A DNA stretch of 64,000 nucleotides from Piezodorus guildinii (taxonomy: Eukaryota > Arthropoda > Insecta > Hemiptera > Pentatomidae): positions 101,720,426 to 101,784,425 of the forward strand of contig CM041292.1 of NCBI GenBank assembly GCA_023052935.1, written 5' to 3'. The translations under genes were made by a program, and so were the position numbers. Shown here in pieces: positions 45,205-55,600 of this stretch. The notes under the pieces were generated by a model, which saw nothing but the letters and a program-made list of their open reading frames with translations, ran no database searches and was not told where the DNA came from. Every line of letters begins with the position of its first letter. Position 1 is the first letter of the stretch.

Positions 45205-46036
45205 TCTATAGCTCGCCCAGGCTATGATCTATGCAGACGACATAGTACTGATTGCGGACTCCCAGGAAGCTCTCCAGACATCGCTAAATGAATGGTACGA
45301 GGAACTCCGGCTAAGAGGGTTAAACATAAATCCAGCCAAAAGTAAAATTATGTGTGTGGGAAGAGAAAATCTGGAGCCAAGGATATTATGTGGCGGCGAA
45401 ACACTAGAAAGGACGAATGCCTACACATATCTTGGAACAGTTATAAGCGATGATGGTAAGATAGACCAGGAGGTTCTAAATCGGGTGATGAAGGCCAATG
45501 GACTGTATTACCAGATATCCAAAACGATTATAGGAAAACATGAAGTTAGCAGAGATGCTAAAATTAGGATTTTTAAATCTGTTTTCCTTCCAGTACTCTT
45601 ATATGGATCTGAAAGCTGGACAACCCTTGATAAACATGCTAGCAGGATGACAGCGGCTGAGATGAGATTTCTCCGAAGAATACTTGGAAAGACCAGGAGG
45701 GACCATATAAGAAACGACAGGATTCGCGAGGATTTGGGAGTACGATCAGTGCGTGACATCCTAGAAAAGCGGCAATTGAATTAGTTTGGGCATGTCTGCC
45801 GAATGAATGATACCCGAAAGGCCAAGTGGTTTTTTGAAGCCAGACCGGAAGGAAGACGTACTCGTGGCAGACCCAGGTGTATGTATTCAGACTACATTGG
45901 GAAATTAGGTGCAGCAAGAGGACTAACCATCCCAGAGATGAAAAGTATAGCTAGGGACAGAGACCAGTGGGCTCGATGGACCGAGGCGGCAACTCCACGC
46001 TTAGCGGCACACAGGAGTTAGAGGAAGAAGAAGAAG
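45205..46036 (+). mobile_element. 5'-truncated LINE with (GAA)n tail
   Basis: This 832-bp insertion has a perfect 15-bp target duplication and ends in GAA units. It keeps only the last third of a reverse transcriptase gene. It is a different family from the Jockey copies, judged by its YADD-type active site, its GRP.C..Y C-terminus and its trinucleotide tail. Confidence 0.88.
45206..46021 (+). pseudogene. LINE reverse transcriptase C-terminal part, one nonsense codon
   Basis: The frame begins at the truncation point just before the active site IYADDIVLIAD. It continues through AYTYLGTVISDDGKI, LPVLLYGSESWT and RMTAAEMRFLRRILGKTRRD. At 45782-45784 a TAG replaces the aromatic residue expected before FGHVCRM. 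After it the same frame continues with ARPEGRRTRGRPR and ARDRDQWARW to a stop at 46019-46021. Apart from that codon the coding sequence is undamaged. Such proteins belong to endonuclease/reverse-transcriptase LINEs often labelled craft-type; the exact clade is not settled here. Confidence 0.85.
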
Positions 46037-46051
46037 AAACAACAGGATATT
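46037..46051 (+). repeat. Target-site duplication of the truncated LINE, right
   Basis: AAACAACAGGATATT matches 45190-45204. Confidence 0.92.
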
Positions 46052-46059
46052 ACGATTTT

Positions 46060-46263
46060 CGAATACTTTTGAGACTGAATGAACTTGTTAATCGGGTATT
46101 TTTAAAAACAATAAACTTTTCGGTTATCTGGTCAGTGATTTTCCTTTATGGGAGTCTCTTTTAAAGATTTATGAGTGAGAAATAATTATATAAATTCATA
46201 GTTGTGAAATATACAGAATAAATTAAAAGAAATTCGAATTCGGAATACTTCTGACACTCACTG
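46060..46263 (-). repeat. Right terminal inverted repeat of the Tc1-like element
   Basis: The inner repeat at 46060-46075 and outer repeat at 46242-46257 mirror the left end. The right flank reads TT where TA would be expected. Confidence 0.75.
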
Positions 46264-46761
46264 TTTATAAATTTTATAAACAGTTTTACACTGATATAGT
46301 TACTTGGAAATAATAAACCGTTTAGTAATAATCTGCAGTGTATTTAAATATTTACTTATATTTTTTAGCCAATGTAGTAATAAATTTCAAAAAATTAATT
46401 TTTTAAACGATATGGGTCCTTCAATTTTTGTTTGTTCCTGAAATTAAAAATATTTTCTTCAATGTGATGGATATGTACTAATTTATAAATTAGGCTCATA
46501 ATACAGTTAAATAATTCATCTTATAATCTTTAATGTGTTTAATATTATTACATGTATAAAAATCACTTATATAATTAATGAGGCTCGACAATCAACACGA
46601 TGTATTATGACTGTCAATTTTATTTCTATTTGTAATCGACTTGGTTTTTCTATTATCGATAGCTTGCTACGGAAGGTTACAGTACTGTTACTGATTGTCC
46701 AGTTCTGTGTTGACTGTTGACAAGTGGTCCGCTATAACTGTAATTTAGACGGAAATGAGCA
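46264..46761. other. AT-rich upstream region of the GT92 gene
   Basis: About 500 bp lie between the Tc1-like element and the gene. It presumably holds the promoter. No TATA box or initiator could be chosen with confidence in such AT-rich DNA. Confidence 0.4.
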
Positions 46762-48018
46762 ATGAAAAAGTACTATCGATTGTTTGTATTAATTATTACA
46801 ACTATCAGTTTGCTAGGTTTTCTAATTTATCGGAGTGAATATAAAAAACTGAGAAGTGCTTTTGAAATAGGAGAACTGTTCGGTTTGGACACTTTTGGAG
46901 ATGACTGCCTAGTTTTGAACAAGACTGTTCAAGAAAGTTATAAATACAAGAACCTATTTTCACGTCCTTTACATCAGTGGGTAAAGATTGAAGAATTCTT
47001 TGTGTTTTCAGCGTTCTGGAGAAACATTAGTGAAAAGAGTAAATCTGTTGCATTAGGAGTATCATCAGTGGATAATGATTTTTCTAAATATGAATGTCAT
47101 ATTTGGTATCACCTTAGAGGTTCTTTGTTCTCTATATCAGGACAGTTTACATCCAAATCTAGAAAAACAAAAAAATCAGTATATATAAATGAGTTTTTTT
47201 GTGAAGTTGAAAACAACAATGTTAAGGGATCACCCTACATGTTTGTATTTGTTAATAAGATCCCAAACAAGAAGTATTTCATCCCCATATATTACAAACT
47301 CAATCATGAAAAAGTAAACAATGCAGCTGTTTGTGTTTTTCCTGATGTTTCTGGTCTGGAAAGAAATAATATAATTGAGTTCATAAGTTATCACAAAGGA
47401 GTTGGGTTCAATGATGTTATAGTTTATGATAATGGTATGCATCATGGTATCTTAGCTATCTTGGAAAATCTTTTTCTTAATACAGATTTTTTAAGATCTT
47501 TTTCTTTTCTCAATTGGCACTTTCCTATTGATGATACCGAAATGGAAGAAGAATTCATTAAACTTGATTGTTTTCATAGAGTTTATGATCAAGTTGATAT
47601 AGTCACATTTTTACATTGGGATGAATATATTATACCGAGAAAAGGTAAAAATATTCTATCTTTGTTTAATCATCTAGGTCTTAGTAGAAGTATTCAATTT
47701 TCTCTGGAAATTCAGAGATGCTGTACTGAATTGAAAAACGATAAACGAGCTAAGCAATCATGGCCAATGATGTTGAAAAAGACACTTTGTACGAAACATT
47801 ATCCTTATAGAACTGCTGTACTGAACCCTACAGCTTTTAGTGATCAGTATTTTGAAGATGTTTCTTCTTCACTTGCTGTGGTTAACTCATATGAGTCCTG
47901 TGAAATGATGAAAGATACAAAAATCATTCAAGACAAGACAGCTTTAAAATTTATTGCTGATTTAATGTCCAATGAACTACTCCGAATTTCTAGATCAGGG
48001 ATTTTCAATGAAAATTAA
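46762..48018 (+). CDS. Glycosyltransferase family 92 (GT92/DUF23) type II membrane protein
   Basis: A single open frame of 418 codons has no internal stop. Residues 7-23 form a hydrophobic segment after MKKYYR, a signal anchor placing the catalytic domain in the Golgi lumen. The C-terminal half has the GT92 pattern: CVFPDVSGLERNNIIEFISY from residue 191, HKGVGFNDVIVYDNG, LNWHFPID, DCFHRVYDQVD and HWDEYIIPR with acidic residues Asp287-Glu288 at the expected metal or nucleotide-sugar site. Family members such as worm GALT-1 add galactose to core fucose of N-glycans; the acceptor here is unknown. Potential N-glycosylation sites include NKT and NIS. The ATG at 46762 is chosen because it directly precedes the anchor; an ATG nine bases upstream at 46753 lies close by. 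The gene is intronless, so it may be a retrocopy or a naturally intronless family member. Confidence 0.85.
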   Translation: MKKYYRLFVLIITTISLLGFLIYRSEYKKLRSAFEIGELFGLDTFGDDCLVLNKTVQESYKYKNLFSRPLHQWVKIEEFFVFSAFWRNISEKSKSVALGVSSVDNDFSKYECHIWYHLRGSLFSISGQFTSKSRKTKKSVYINEFFCEVENNNVKGSPYMFVFVNKIPNKKYFIPIYYKLNHEKVNNAAVCVFPDVSGLERNNIIEFISYHKGVGFNDVIVYDNGMHHGILAILENLFLNTDFLRSFSFLNWHFPIDDTEMEEEFIKLDCFHRVYDQVDIVTFLHWDEYIIPRKGKNILSLFNHLGLSRSIQFSLEIQRCCTELKNDKRAKQSWPMMLKKTLCTKHYPYRTAVLNPTAFSDQYFEDVSSSLAVVNSYESCEMMKDTKIIQDKTALKFIADLMSNELLRISRSGIFNEN

Positions 48019-48126
48019 ATATTATGATATTAATACAGTATTAAATCCCTATTGTGATAAATTAAGAGACTGTTAGATTTCAACTCATTTGTTATTTTGA
48101 TTAATACAGAAAATTACATTTTTTAT

Positions 48127-48132
48127 AATAAA
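48127..48132 (+). terminator. Polyadenylation signal of the GT92 gene
   Basis: AATAAA lies 109 bp after the stop codon, a plausible 3' UTR length. Chance occurrence is possible in this AT-rich DNA. Confidence 0.5.
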
Positions 48133-48944
48133 TCAATGTTTTATAATTTATATAATTTATGTGTCTTAATTTATTATACGCCTTCTAATTTATTATAGAT
48201 TTTCATTGGTTTATGTTTATAGATAGTCATTTATCTAAAGATATTGCATCTGCAAACAATATTGCCACTGATATAATATAAGTGACAATGTAATATTTTT
48301 AAAAAAGTCTCAATAGAAATATATCTGTTTATTTGGTAGAGGGGTGATGTGATATAAATATATATTGTCAAATATAAGTGATAAGGTTTTGGAAGGAACA
48401 CAATGACAAAGGGTTGACAAGTGTTTTTTTTTTTTTAATTACTAACTATTCATTGAAAATACTTCTCAAAGTATACTTCACTTTCTTATGTCTTGTTAGG
48501 CACGAAACAAGTTTGTTACTGGGGAAAGGATACCATCATATAAGGTTGTGGTTATCATCTTGGAGGATTTTGAATTATTAATACATCAATGTAATAGATG
48601 ATTCCATCACTATCTCTTTAATTTTTTTGTTTTATTAGTATTTTCTCTAATAAAAAATGTTAATATTTGTTGTTTTTAACTTACTTGGGAATCGGAAAGG
48701 TTGATTGTTGGTTCATGACATCTTGGAAGCTAAAAATCTATTTAAATCTAAAATTCTCAACACTCCATCATCTAGCGCATTTGTATACTGAAATATCCTC
48801 TCTCTGATTTTCTTTCTTGTGGGTTATTGTTGTTTTAGGTTATTGGGTTATACCTCCCTCCACAAGACATTTTATAATTCTACATTTGAAAAATTTCTCC
48901 TTGCTTATATTATTTTGTATAATGACCTAAATTATAGCAGGTGA
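48133..48944. other. AT-rich intergenic DNA
   Basis: Nothing was recognised. Confidence 0.55.
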
Positions 48945-49080
48945 CTTTAATACCAATCTCCATTCAGATTATCCTTATAATGCATATTTGGCATATGTCC
49001 TCGACATTTATTGTTCCAATTTAACCCACCTATCATATAATAACGGTATGTCTGGTCTGTTCTCTTTTTTAAATTATCTC
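48945..49080 (+). pseudogene. Possible LINE endonuclease scrap
   Basis: A frame reads IIAGDFNTNLHSDYPYNAYL, then VLDIYCSNLTHL. The GDFN motif followed by this kind of text is typical of LINE apurinic endonucleases. Only about 40 codons are readable, so this is tentative. Confidence 0.35.
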
Positions 49081-49206
49081 ATTTTTGTTCTTTGTCGTCT
49101 TTGGTTCATCTATTACCTTTCTCACAGAATCTACTGCTCCTTTTCCCTACAAATAACTTTAACTTCTTATTATAATCCCTCAGTGTTTCTAGTTATAGGA
49201 TTTTAA

Positions 49207-49207
49207 T

Positions 49208-49272
<65 letters not shown>
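49207..49272. repeat. Microsatellite (TA)n
   Basis: About 33 uninterrupted TA units, followed by a poly(T) run. Confidence 0.95.
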
Positions 49273-49274
<2 letters not shown>

Positions 49275-50278
49275 AACATATTTTTTTTTTTAAATATTTT
49301 ATTTTTAATTTATATTTAAATTGTAATTTTTTTTTCTAAGATTATTTTTCACTACCTCAGGCAATCTTACATGTGCCACCCCCATGACAAGTTATTGTGG
49401 CTCTTCCTCTATAAACATAAGCAGCATTTCTTTGGATTATTTATTTACCATCCTTTATTGAACGATAAATTCTGAGCATCCTACCTATATATACTGTCTC
49501 CTTCAATTTAAATTCTCATTCCTCTTGCTATAAACAATTTATATCCCATCCCACCGAACTGAAGCCTACGATTGATCCTTTCTTGCCTATTCCAGTGTCT
49601 TCAGAAATTCTATTCCTTCCAATCTATCATGATTCTTCCTTATTCACATTCAAATCTCTCCATTTCCAGCTACTATTATCACAAACAGATGCTCATTGAT
49701 TGTAATTTTTTTGATATTTTATTGGAAGTATTCAATTGTTATAATGTCTGAATCTCATCCTACTGAATACTAAGTGTATTTATTGTAATTTGCCTTTATA
49801 CATCTTGATTTGTCCCATCAATAAAATAATATTCTATTTCTAACTATTTATTTATATTTTAATTCATTACTATAAAACATTTCATTAAATTTTCAAAAAA
49901 AAATCGTGGCACCACATGACTTTCACTTAGCTCTGCTGATAAAATCAATTTAGCAACTATTAAATCAATTTAAATTTATAAATTTTAAACTTATTTAAAT
50001 AAAATACTTATTCAGTTTCATTGGAAACATATAATTTAGATTAAGTAATACAGCAATATCAAATTGCAACATATAATTATCGAAAATAATTGTATGCATT
50101 ATTTGTCACTTTACATTACCTTTTACAACTTTGTTTATAAGATAGTATTTTTTAGGAAATGTTTAGTTTTCCAACGGTATATTAAACATCAATATTGCTG
50201 TTGTTATGTCCAAAAAAAAAATTATATTAAAAAAATATTTTTGATTTTTTTCTCCTTTAGTTAGTTATAAAATTCATT
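49273..50278. other. AT-rich intergenic DNA
   Basis: Less AT-rich text at 49480-49700 (CATCCCACCGAACTGAAGCC) may be a worn LINE piece, but no motif is readable. Confidence 0.45.
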
Positions 50279-50281
50279 TAA

Positions 50282-50290
<9 letters not shown>
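50279..50290 (+). repeat. Target-site duplication of SINE-A copy 2, left
   Basis: TAACTTTTATAT is repeated at 50653-50664. Confidence 0.75.
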
Positions 50291-50354
<64 letters not shown>

Positions 50355-50652
50355 CTTCTTTTTTTTTTCAGTGGCGCGACAGGCCGTGTAGGCTCTGGGC
50401 CTCGCGTTGTAATCTCCCAGGAGATTACACTCACGTTCCCTGATGCATTTTCTAGTGTAGGGTCATCACTCCCTTAGCCTAATTTTGTGAGTGGCCACCG
50501 TTTGGCTCGCAGGTCTCACATACCTGGGGGAGAGTCTGTGAGTGAATCCCTATTTAATTACATTCTTATAAAAGTCCTGTTGGGACTGGGATTCGAACTC
50601 ACAACTTCAGCATGAGAGACTAGCGCGCTAGCCACTCAGCCATAGGCTCTCC
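50291..50652 (-). repeat. tRNA-derived SINE-A, copy 2, with (AT)n tail
   Basis: The element is homologous to 44703-45002 throughout. Read on the minus strand it has a GGAGAGCCTATGGCTGAGTG head with A-box, a B-box GAGTTCGAATCCC, the shared body, an A-rich tail at 50361-50371, and then about 30 AT units up to the duplication. The microsatellite lies between the SINE body and its target duplication, so it is part of the inserted tail or grew from it. Confidence 0.82.
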
Positions 50653-50664
50653 TAACTTTTATAT
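50653..50664 (+). repeat. Target-site duplication of SINE-A copy 2, right
   Basis: TAACTTTTATAT matches 50279-50290. Confidence 0.75.
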
Positions 50665-50764
50665 TTAGTTGCTTTTAATCAATTTTAATAAAACGATATG
50701 GGCAATTCTTCTGAATCTATAAAATTAAAGGTTCTTTAGAGGAAGAGAATTTAAAATGTTGGCA

Positions 50765-51070
50765 GTTAAGCCCTGTTAGACTATTTAAATAAGAATGAAA
50801 CCTCCATGATATTAAAACCCATTAAATTTTGCATCAGTGTAGGCACTTTAATCAAAATGGTTATAGCCATTTTTGAGAACAAAGTTAAAAGGTGCAAAAT
50901 GCATGGTATAAAGTGGCTTTTCTGGTTTGTCAATTTTTATGAAAGGAAAAGTTGCAGTAACTTACCACACACATACAGATGTTTCTTTGGGACTTGGTTA
51001 TTTGGACTCAGGGGGCCCTAAAACGTGTATTTCCACTGGAAACTAGAATTTGAAAATTATCAGGTTTGCA
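50765..51070 (-). repeat. Interspersed repeat family R, inverted copy
   Basis: Reverse complement matches to 14455-14830 include GGGACTTGGTTATTTGGACT, AAAACGTGTATTTCC, GTATAAAGTGGCT and GAATGAAACCTCCATGATAT. Confidence 0.62.
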
Positions 51071-51425
51071 ATACTTTCCCTTACTAAATATTGCATTTAT
51101 ATATAGGTAAGTAAAAGTAAAAATTTAATAGGAAAAAAAATCTGTTATACAACAATTTTTGTTTTCATTTCTTACTTATGCATGAAAAATTATTATTAAA
51201 TCATTATTTTTATAACAAAGGACAGTAAAGATGATTTGTCCAACATCACGACATGAAAGCATTTAAAGAACTCTTAACATTAAGTCTCCTCATTTTACAG
51301 TTGAATGTGAATGAATGGGTGGACAACTGAGTTAAAGTAAAGAATTGAGGTAATGCTTGGAACCTCCATGAGGACAGTTTTAGTTTTTCAAAATTCAGTC
51401 TTAATTCATTGTCTGCCCCACTTTA
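51071..51425. other. AT-rich intergenic DNA
   Basis: Nothing was recognised. Confidence 0.5.
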
Positions 51426-51570
51426 TAGACGATGGTGAGCTCCAGAAGGATCTTTCTACTCCAGGATTATCTAATGGCTAACATAACAGAATACATATAC
51501 AACCATGGCTGGGTTTGAACCCTTGACCCAAGAATCAGTGCACTATCTCCTTAACTTCTTTGCTCCTTTT
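51426..51570 (-). repeat. tRNA-like SINE head of another family
   Basis: On the minus strand GTTAAGGAGATAGTGCACTG, TTCTTGGGTCAA and the B-box GGGTTCAAACCC are followed by AGCCATGGTTG. This is the layout of a tRNA-derived SINE head; no tail or duplication was identified. Confidence 0.45.
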
Positions 51571-53270
51571 GGTTTGATTAAAGTACCAAATATAATATCA
51601 AAGAGGAATATATTCTTCTTTAACTATAGTGAAAAAGTTAAAATTTCTTTCTAATGTCTGGAATAATATTACATTTAATAAACCTAGGTCAAATAAAGAA
51701 GGAACTTCTTTTTTTGTGAAGTGAAATGATAAAGTAACTGAAAGGCTTTTATATACTAAATGTTGCTATTAATTATCAAAGTAGATTATTCTCAAGAGGC
51801 TCCTGTCATCGATTATGGTATAATTTTATGTCTAATGTAATTTTAGTGTAGAATATACTAAGTACTAAATTACATTTTTATTATTTTTATAAAAAGTATT
51901 AATGTTTCATATTATTTCAATCATAAAACTAAAAATTATTAGTGCCTAGATTGAAATATGAAAATATTGAACTGTATTAAACCATAAATACAGTTCAATA
52001 ATTAATGATTTCAGTTAAAGCATTTATTACTGCTATTAGTTAATGATTTATGTTAAAGATATAAATACTTTATTTTTTGACACTCTTAACATGTGGTTTT
52101 AATCTCTAACCCCTTCTTATGTTCTCAGATTTTGTGAAACGTCATTTTCAAAGATATAGAAATCATAAAAAAAAAAATAATAATTTCTTAATTAGTAAAA
52201 CAAAGTTCCAAACAATTATTGACAAATCAGGCAATTGTTTATCAAGTTGGAATTAAACCTAAGCTTCGTTTATAATACTCTTAAGAATAATTAATAAAGC
52301 AAAAAGTTTTCTTGAAGGTTCATCATCTTTATTTCCCAGTAATGACATTCTCATATTTAATCTGTGCTTACTTCTACTGTTCCTTCCTCCAATACCTTTT
52401 TTTCTTCTTGAGTAACCTCTCATATGGACATCTCTTAAATCTATGTCTATCCTACATGTTTGCGAGGTGAATTAATTCATATCTCTAGTTTTGACTTTAT
52501 GGACATCTAAGCTAGGCTTTTCAAGGATCCTACTAATCTTTATTTACTACTGCACATCCATGTCACAGGCGCAAAAATTTCATATTTTTGAGCCATTTTT
52601 AGCTCGAAAATTTCTTCTCTATATTTTTTAATGTTATTCAAGAAATCTAATTTTAAATGTCCTCCATACATTTTTTTCTTTGCTAAATAGTTGCCAGAAT
52701 ATGAGTATTTAAAAATTAAAAATTACTTTTATTTTACTCTGTCAGAATTTCTACACATAATAAAGCAAAATTGCAAATTGCCAAGATTAATCTTTTTTAC
52801 TGAGACACAAACAACTATTAAATCAACAAGTGCTTTCCTACTAAATCACCTCTAAGCTTCACATATAGAACACACATGTAGTTCCAATTAAATTCCTGAA
52901 TTTTTTTCTGGAAAATTAATTAGGTTCTTTTATAGTAGAACTATATCACAGTAAAATTTTATCTATGCTAAAATAGTTAATTTTTATTTTTTTTTAGTCA
53001 ATAAAAGGAATAGTGTTTGACAAGAAGTTAGCAATGACCAAACTGTCTGGAAATTCAAAATAAGGTTGGTGAAATGATATAGGAAATACATTATTCTTCA
53101 TAAAATTATTTCTAAATTTAATATTAGGTTGTACGCAAATTAAATTTGGAAATGCTTCTGTAGTATTTCGCTTCTTAGATATAATTATAATAGATATTCG
53201 TGTAATTTTGTTTGGCGAGTTCAAACTCGGCCTGAACGGGTCCCAGAGGGCCAGAAACATCTTTCTACTA
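51571..53270. other. AT-rich intergenic DNA
   Basis: The minus-strand open frame at 52994-53353 (119 codons) crosses the MITE and has no family motif, so it is not called a gene. Confidence 0.5.
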
Positions 53271-53396
53271 GGGGTACTCACTACGTTTGCTATTGTGCTA
53301 AACCCATCAATTTTATACGGGAAATAACTGTAGAAACTCGACGGGTTTAGCAAAAAAACACAAATAGCATGCTATAGCAAACGTAGTGAGTACCCC
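53271..53396. mobile_element. 126-bp MITE with TA target duplication
   Basis: The ends are perfect inverted repeats of 24 bp starting GGGGTACTCACTACGTTTGC. The interior also pairs (GCTAAACCC with GGGTTTAGC). TA flanks both ends. The other LTR of the host Gypsy element shows the likely empty site (CTTTCTATTATAATAAG at 56401-56417). TA duplication and size fit a Stowaway-like element mobilised by a Tc1/mariner transposase. Confidence 0.82.
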
Positions 53397-53551
53397 TATT
53401 ATAATAAGAAACAGAAAAGAAAAGAAACGAGCTTCAATTAAATATATAGATAACTAAAATATAACCATGCTTGAGGCAGTGACAAATCCATTTCTCATAA
53501 CCTCTTGCTCTCACCAGCAGTGTGTTTATAACCTCACTCTATCACAAACAT
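53397..53551 (-). repeat. 3' LTR (partial) of Gypsy-2
   Basis: This matches 56398-56567 with scattered differences: GAGCTTCAATTAAATATA, CTTGAGGCAGTGACAAATCC and TATAACCTCACTCTATCACA. Similarity ends where the MITE begins, so the rest of the LTR was lost or is too diverged. Confidence 0.72.
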
Positions 53552-53564
53552 CAGACCCGTCACA

Positions 53565-55600
53565 TCACTCCCTCCCTCTCCCCCCCCCAATGACATTGGC
53601 GCAGAAACGAACTTTTGGCTTTACCACACGACCAGACCGGGTGCGATAAAGCGGTGGTGCGTCCTGCTGTTCTGCGTCGAGGTCATTTGAAGGTCCAGAG
53701 TCCTCCGATGTGGGCAAAGGCGTGGGGTGATCGCTGTTGCCGCTGCCCACACCAGAGGGTGATGGAGTAGGCCGATCCCTGTTGCCGCCGTCCTCTGCCG
53801 TTCTCGGGAGAAGATGTGCCACTTAAGGGACCTATGCCACCGCTCCACGCACCCGTTGGACTGAGGATGGTACGCCGTTGTCCTGCTCATCTGGATACCA
53901 AGCACGCGAGTGAGGCTAATAAAGAGGTCTTACTAAAACTGGCGCTCTTGGTCGGTAGTAATCCTTGCAGGCGTACCATAAAGGGAAATCCACGTGTCCA
54001 CTATTGCTTCTGCTACCTTGGTGCTTGTGATTTCCTCTAGTGGGCATGCCTCAGGTCAACGTGTAAATCGATATACCGTGAGGCAATAACGCATGCCGTT
54101 GGAGGTTGGCAGAGACGATGTCCACGTGGATTTGCTCTATCTTTCCGCTGGGTGCAAACGTACCTGGAGGAGTCACTGTGTGACGGACCACTTTCGATCG
54201 CTAGCAGAGCGATGCAAAATGCGGCAGCGAACCCACCTCGAGACGTCGGGGTTCATGCCTGGCCAAAAGAAACGCTGACCAGCCGCCTCGAGGTCTGTAT
54301 CCCGGGGGGACTGATCCCATGCAGGCGGTGGAAGATCTCTTCTCGCATGGACTCAGGAACGTATGGTCGCGCTTGAGGCGTAGAGGTTTCGCAGGGGACA
54401 GATGAGGCTGTCCCGGGAGGCTGGATCCAGCGTAGCTGAAGACGGCTGTTCTTCTGAAGCTCATGAACCGCCGGATCCTTCTTCTGCTCGGACGCAAGGC
54501 GGTCATAGTCCTCGGTACAGTCGATGTCCTCAACCCTCGAGAGCGCGTCGGCAACTGCGTTGTCTTCCCCGGGTACGTGGCGGATGTCGGTTGTAAACTG
54601 GCTGAAAAGTTCACTAACCGATTCTGCATGGGCGTCGCTGTCTCTGGCTTCTGGTCGAACGCTTGTTCAAGCGATTTTTGGTCCGTCCAGACAGTAAAAT
54701 GTCTCCCTCAAGGTAATGGCGGAAGTGCTTGATGGCGCGTTGGATGGTCAATAGTTCCTATCGTAGGTCGCGTACTTCTGTTGCGCTGGAGAGAGAGCCT
54801 TGGAGAAAAATCCAAGAGGCCGCCAAACGTCGCCGTCCTTATTCTGCAAGACTGCTCCCATAGCTGTGCTGGAAGCATCACATACCAGGACAAGTTCAGC
54901 GTTAGCCTTAGGATGTCCCAGCACCACGGAGTTCTTGATGGTTCTTGCAGCTCTCGATCGCTTCTACGGCTTCGTTGTTCCATTCGACGGGCTTCTTGTC
55001 ATTGTTCTTTGCTCCAGCAAGGAACCTCTTGAGCAAAGTTTGCATTTCCGCCGCCCTGGGTATACAACGGCGATAAAAGTTAAACATACCCAGAAAACGC
55101 CGCAGGTCCTTGATAGTAGCAGCCCTAGGATAGGAAACTATGGCCTCCACCTTCGCTGACAGGGCGTTGATGCCGGAGAGTCCCCTATTCCGAAACTTCG
55201 ATCGACGAGCGAAGACACACTTCGTCAAGTTCACCGTGAGGCTGTGATCGTGCAGCCGCCGTAGCACTTCCTCCATATGTGCTTTGTGCTCCTCTTCATC
55301 TCTTGAGCCTATGATAGTGTCGTTCAGGAACCACTAGGCCAAGTCCAACCCTCAAAGCACACAGTCTAGGAACCGTTGGAAGGTTTGCGATGCGTTCCTG
55401 AGACCAAAGCACATACGGAGGAACTCGATGAGACCGAAAGGTGTGATGACGGCGGTCTTCGGAATAACCTCTTCTGCCACCGGAATCTGGTAATATGCAC
55501 GGTTAAGGTCCAAGATGTTGAAGATCTTCTTACCGTGCATATTAACGTTGAAATCCGCTACGTTGGGCTCACGGATTACCTGGGGGGTTGCTAAATCTCA
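53565..55600 (-). pseudogene. Gypsy-2 Pol: reverse transcriptase, RNase H, integrase
   Basis: Minus-strand pieces in order. Reverse transcriptase: FNILDLNRAYYQIPVAEE, TPFGLIEFLRMCFGLRNA, then FLNDTIIGS where the YxDD box has lost its first Asp to Asn. Thumb and connection: LRRFLGMFNFYRRCIP. RNase H end: IRHVPGEDNAVADALSRVED. Integrase end: TTAYHPQSNGCVERWHRSLK with the catalytic Glu. The extreme C-terminus reads PPLYRTRSGRVVKPKVRF, a common end of this Gypsy group. Frames change many times and the zinc-binding and first catalytic parts of integrase are barely readable. It cannot encode active enzymes. Confidence 0.82.

Larger units (their letters stand above)
42282..46263 (-). mobile_element. 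Tc1-like DNA transposon relic with IR/DR ends, carrying three later insertions
   Basis: Outer ends are inverted copies of CAGTGAGTGTCAGAAGTATT (42282-42301 and 46263-46244), with TA before the left end. Inner repeats of the same motif lie at 42495-42510 (GTGTCAAAAGTATTCG) and 46060-46075 (reversed), about 180-210 bp inside each end, which is the IR/DR arrangement of some Tc1-like elements. Minus-strand transposase remains lie at 42545-43262. Subtracting the Jockey D, SINE and LINE insertions with one target duplication each leaves about 1460 bp, a normal Tc1-like length. Confidence 0.82.

Noticed and set aside
52994..53353. 119-codon minus-strand frame
   Set aside because: It runs through the MITE and the sequence beside the Gypsy-2 LTR; chance frame.
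53816..55594. Several plus-strand open frames up to 119 codons
   Set aside because: They are antisense to Gypsy-2 Pol; the GC-rich composition makes long chance frames likely.
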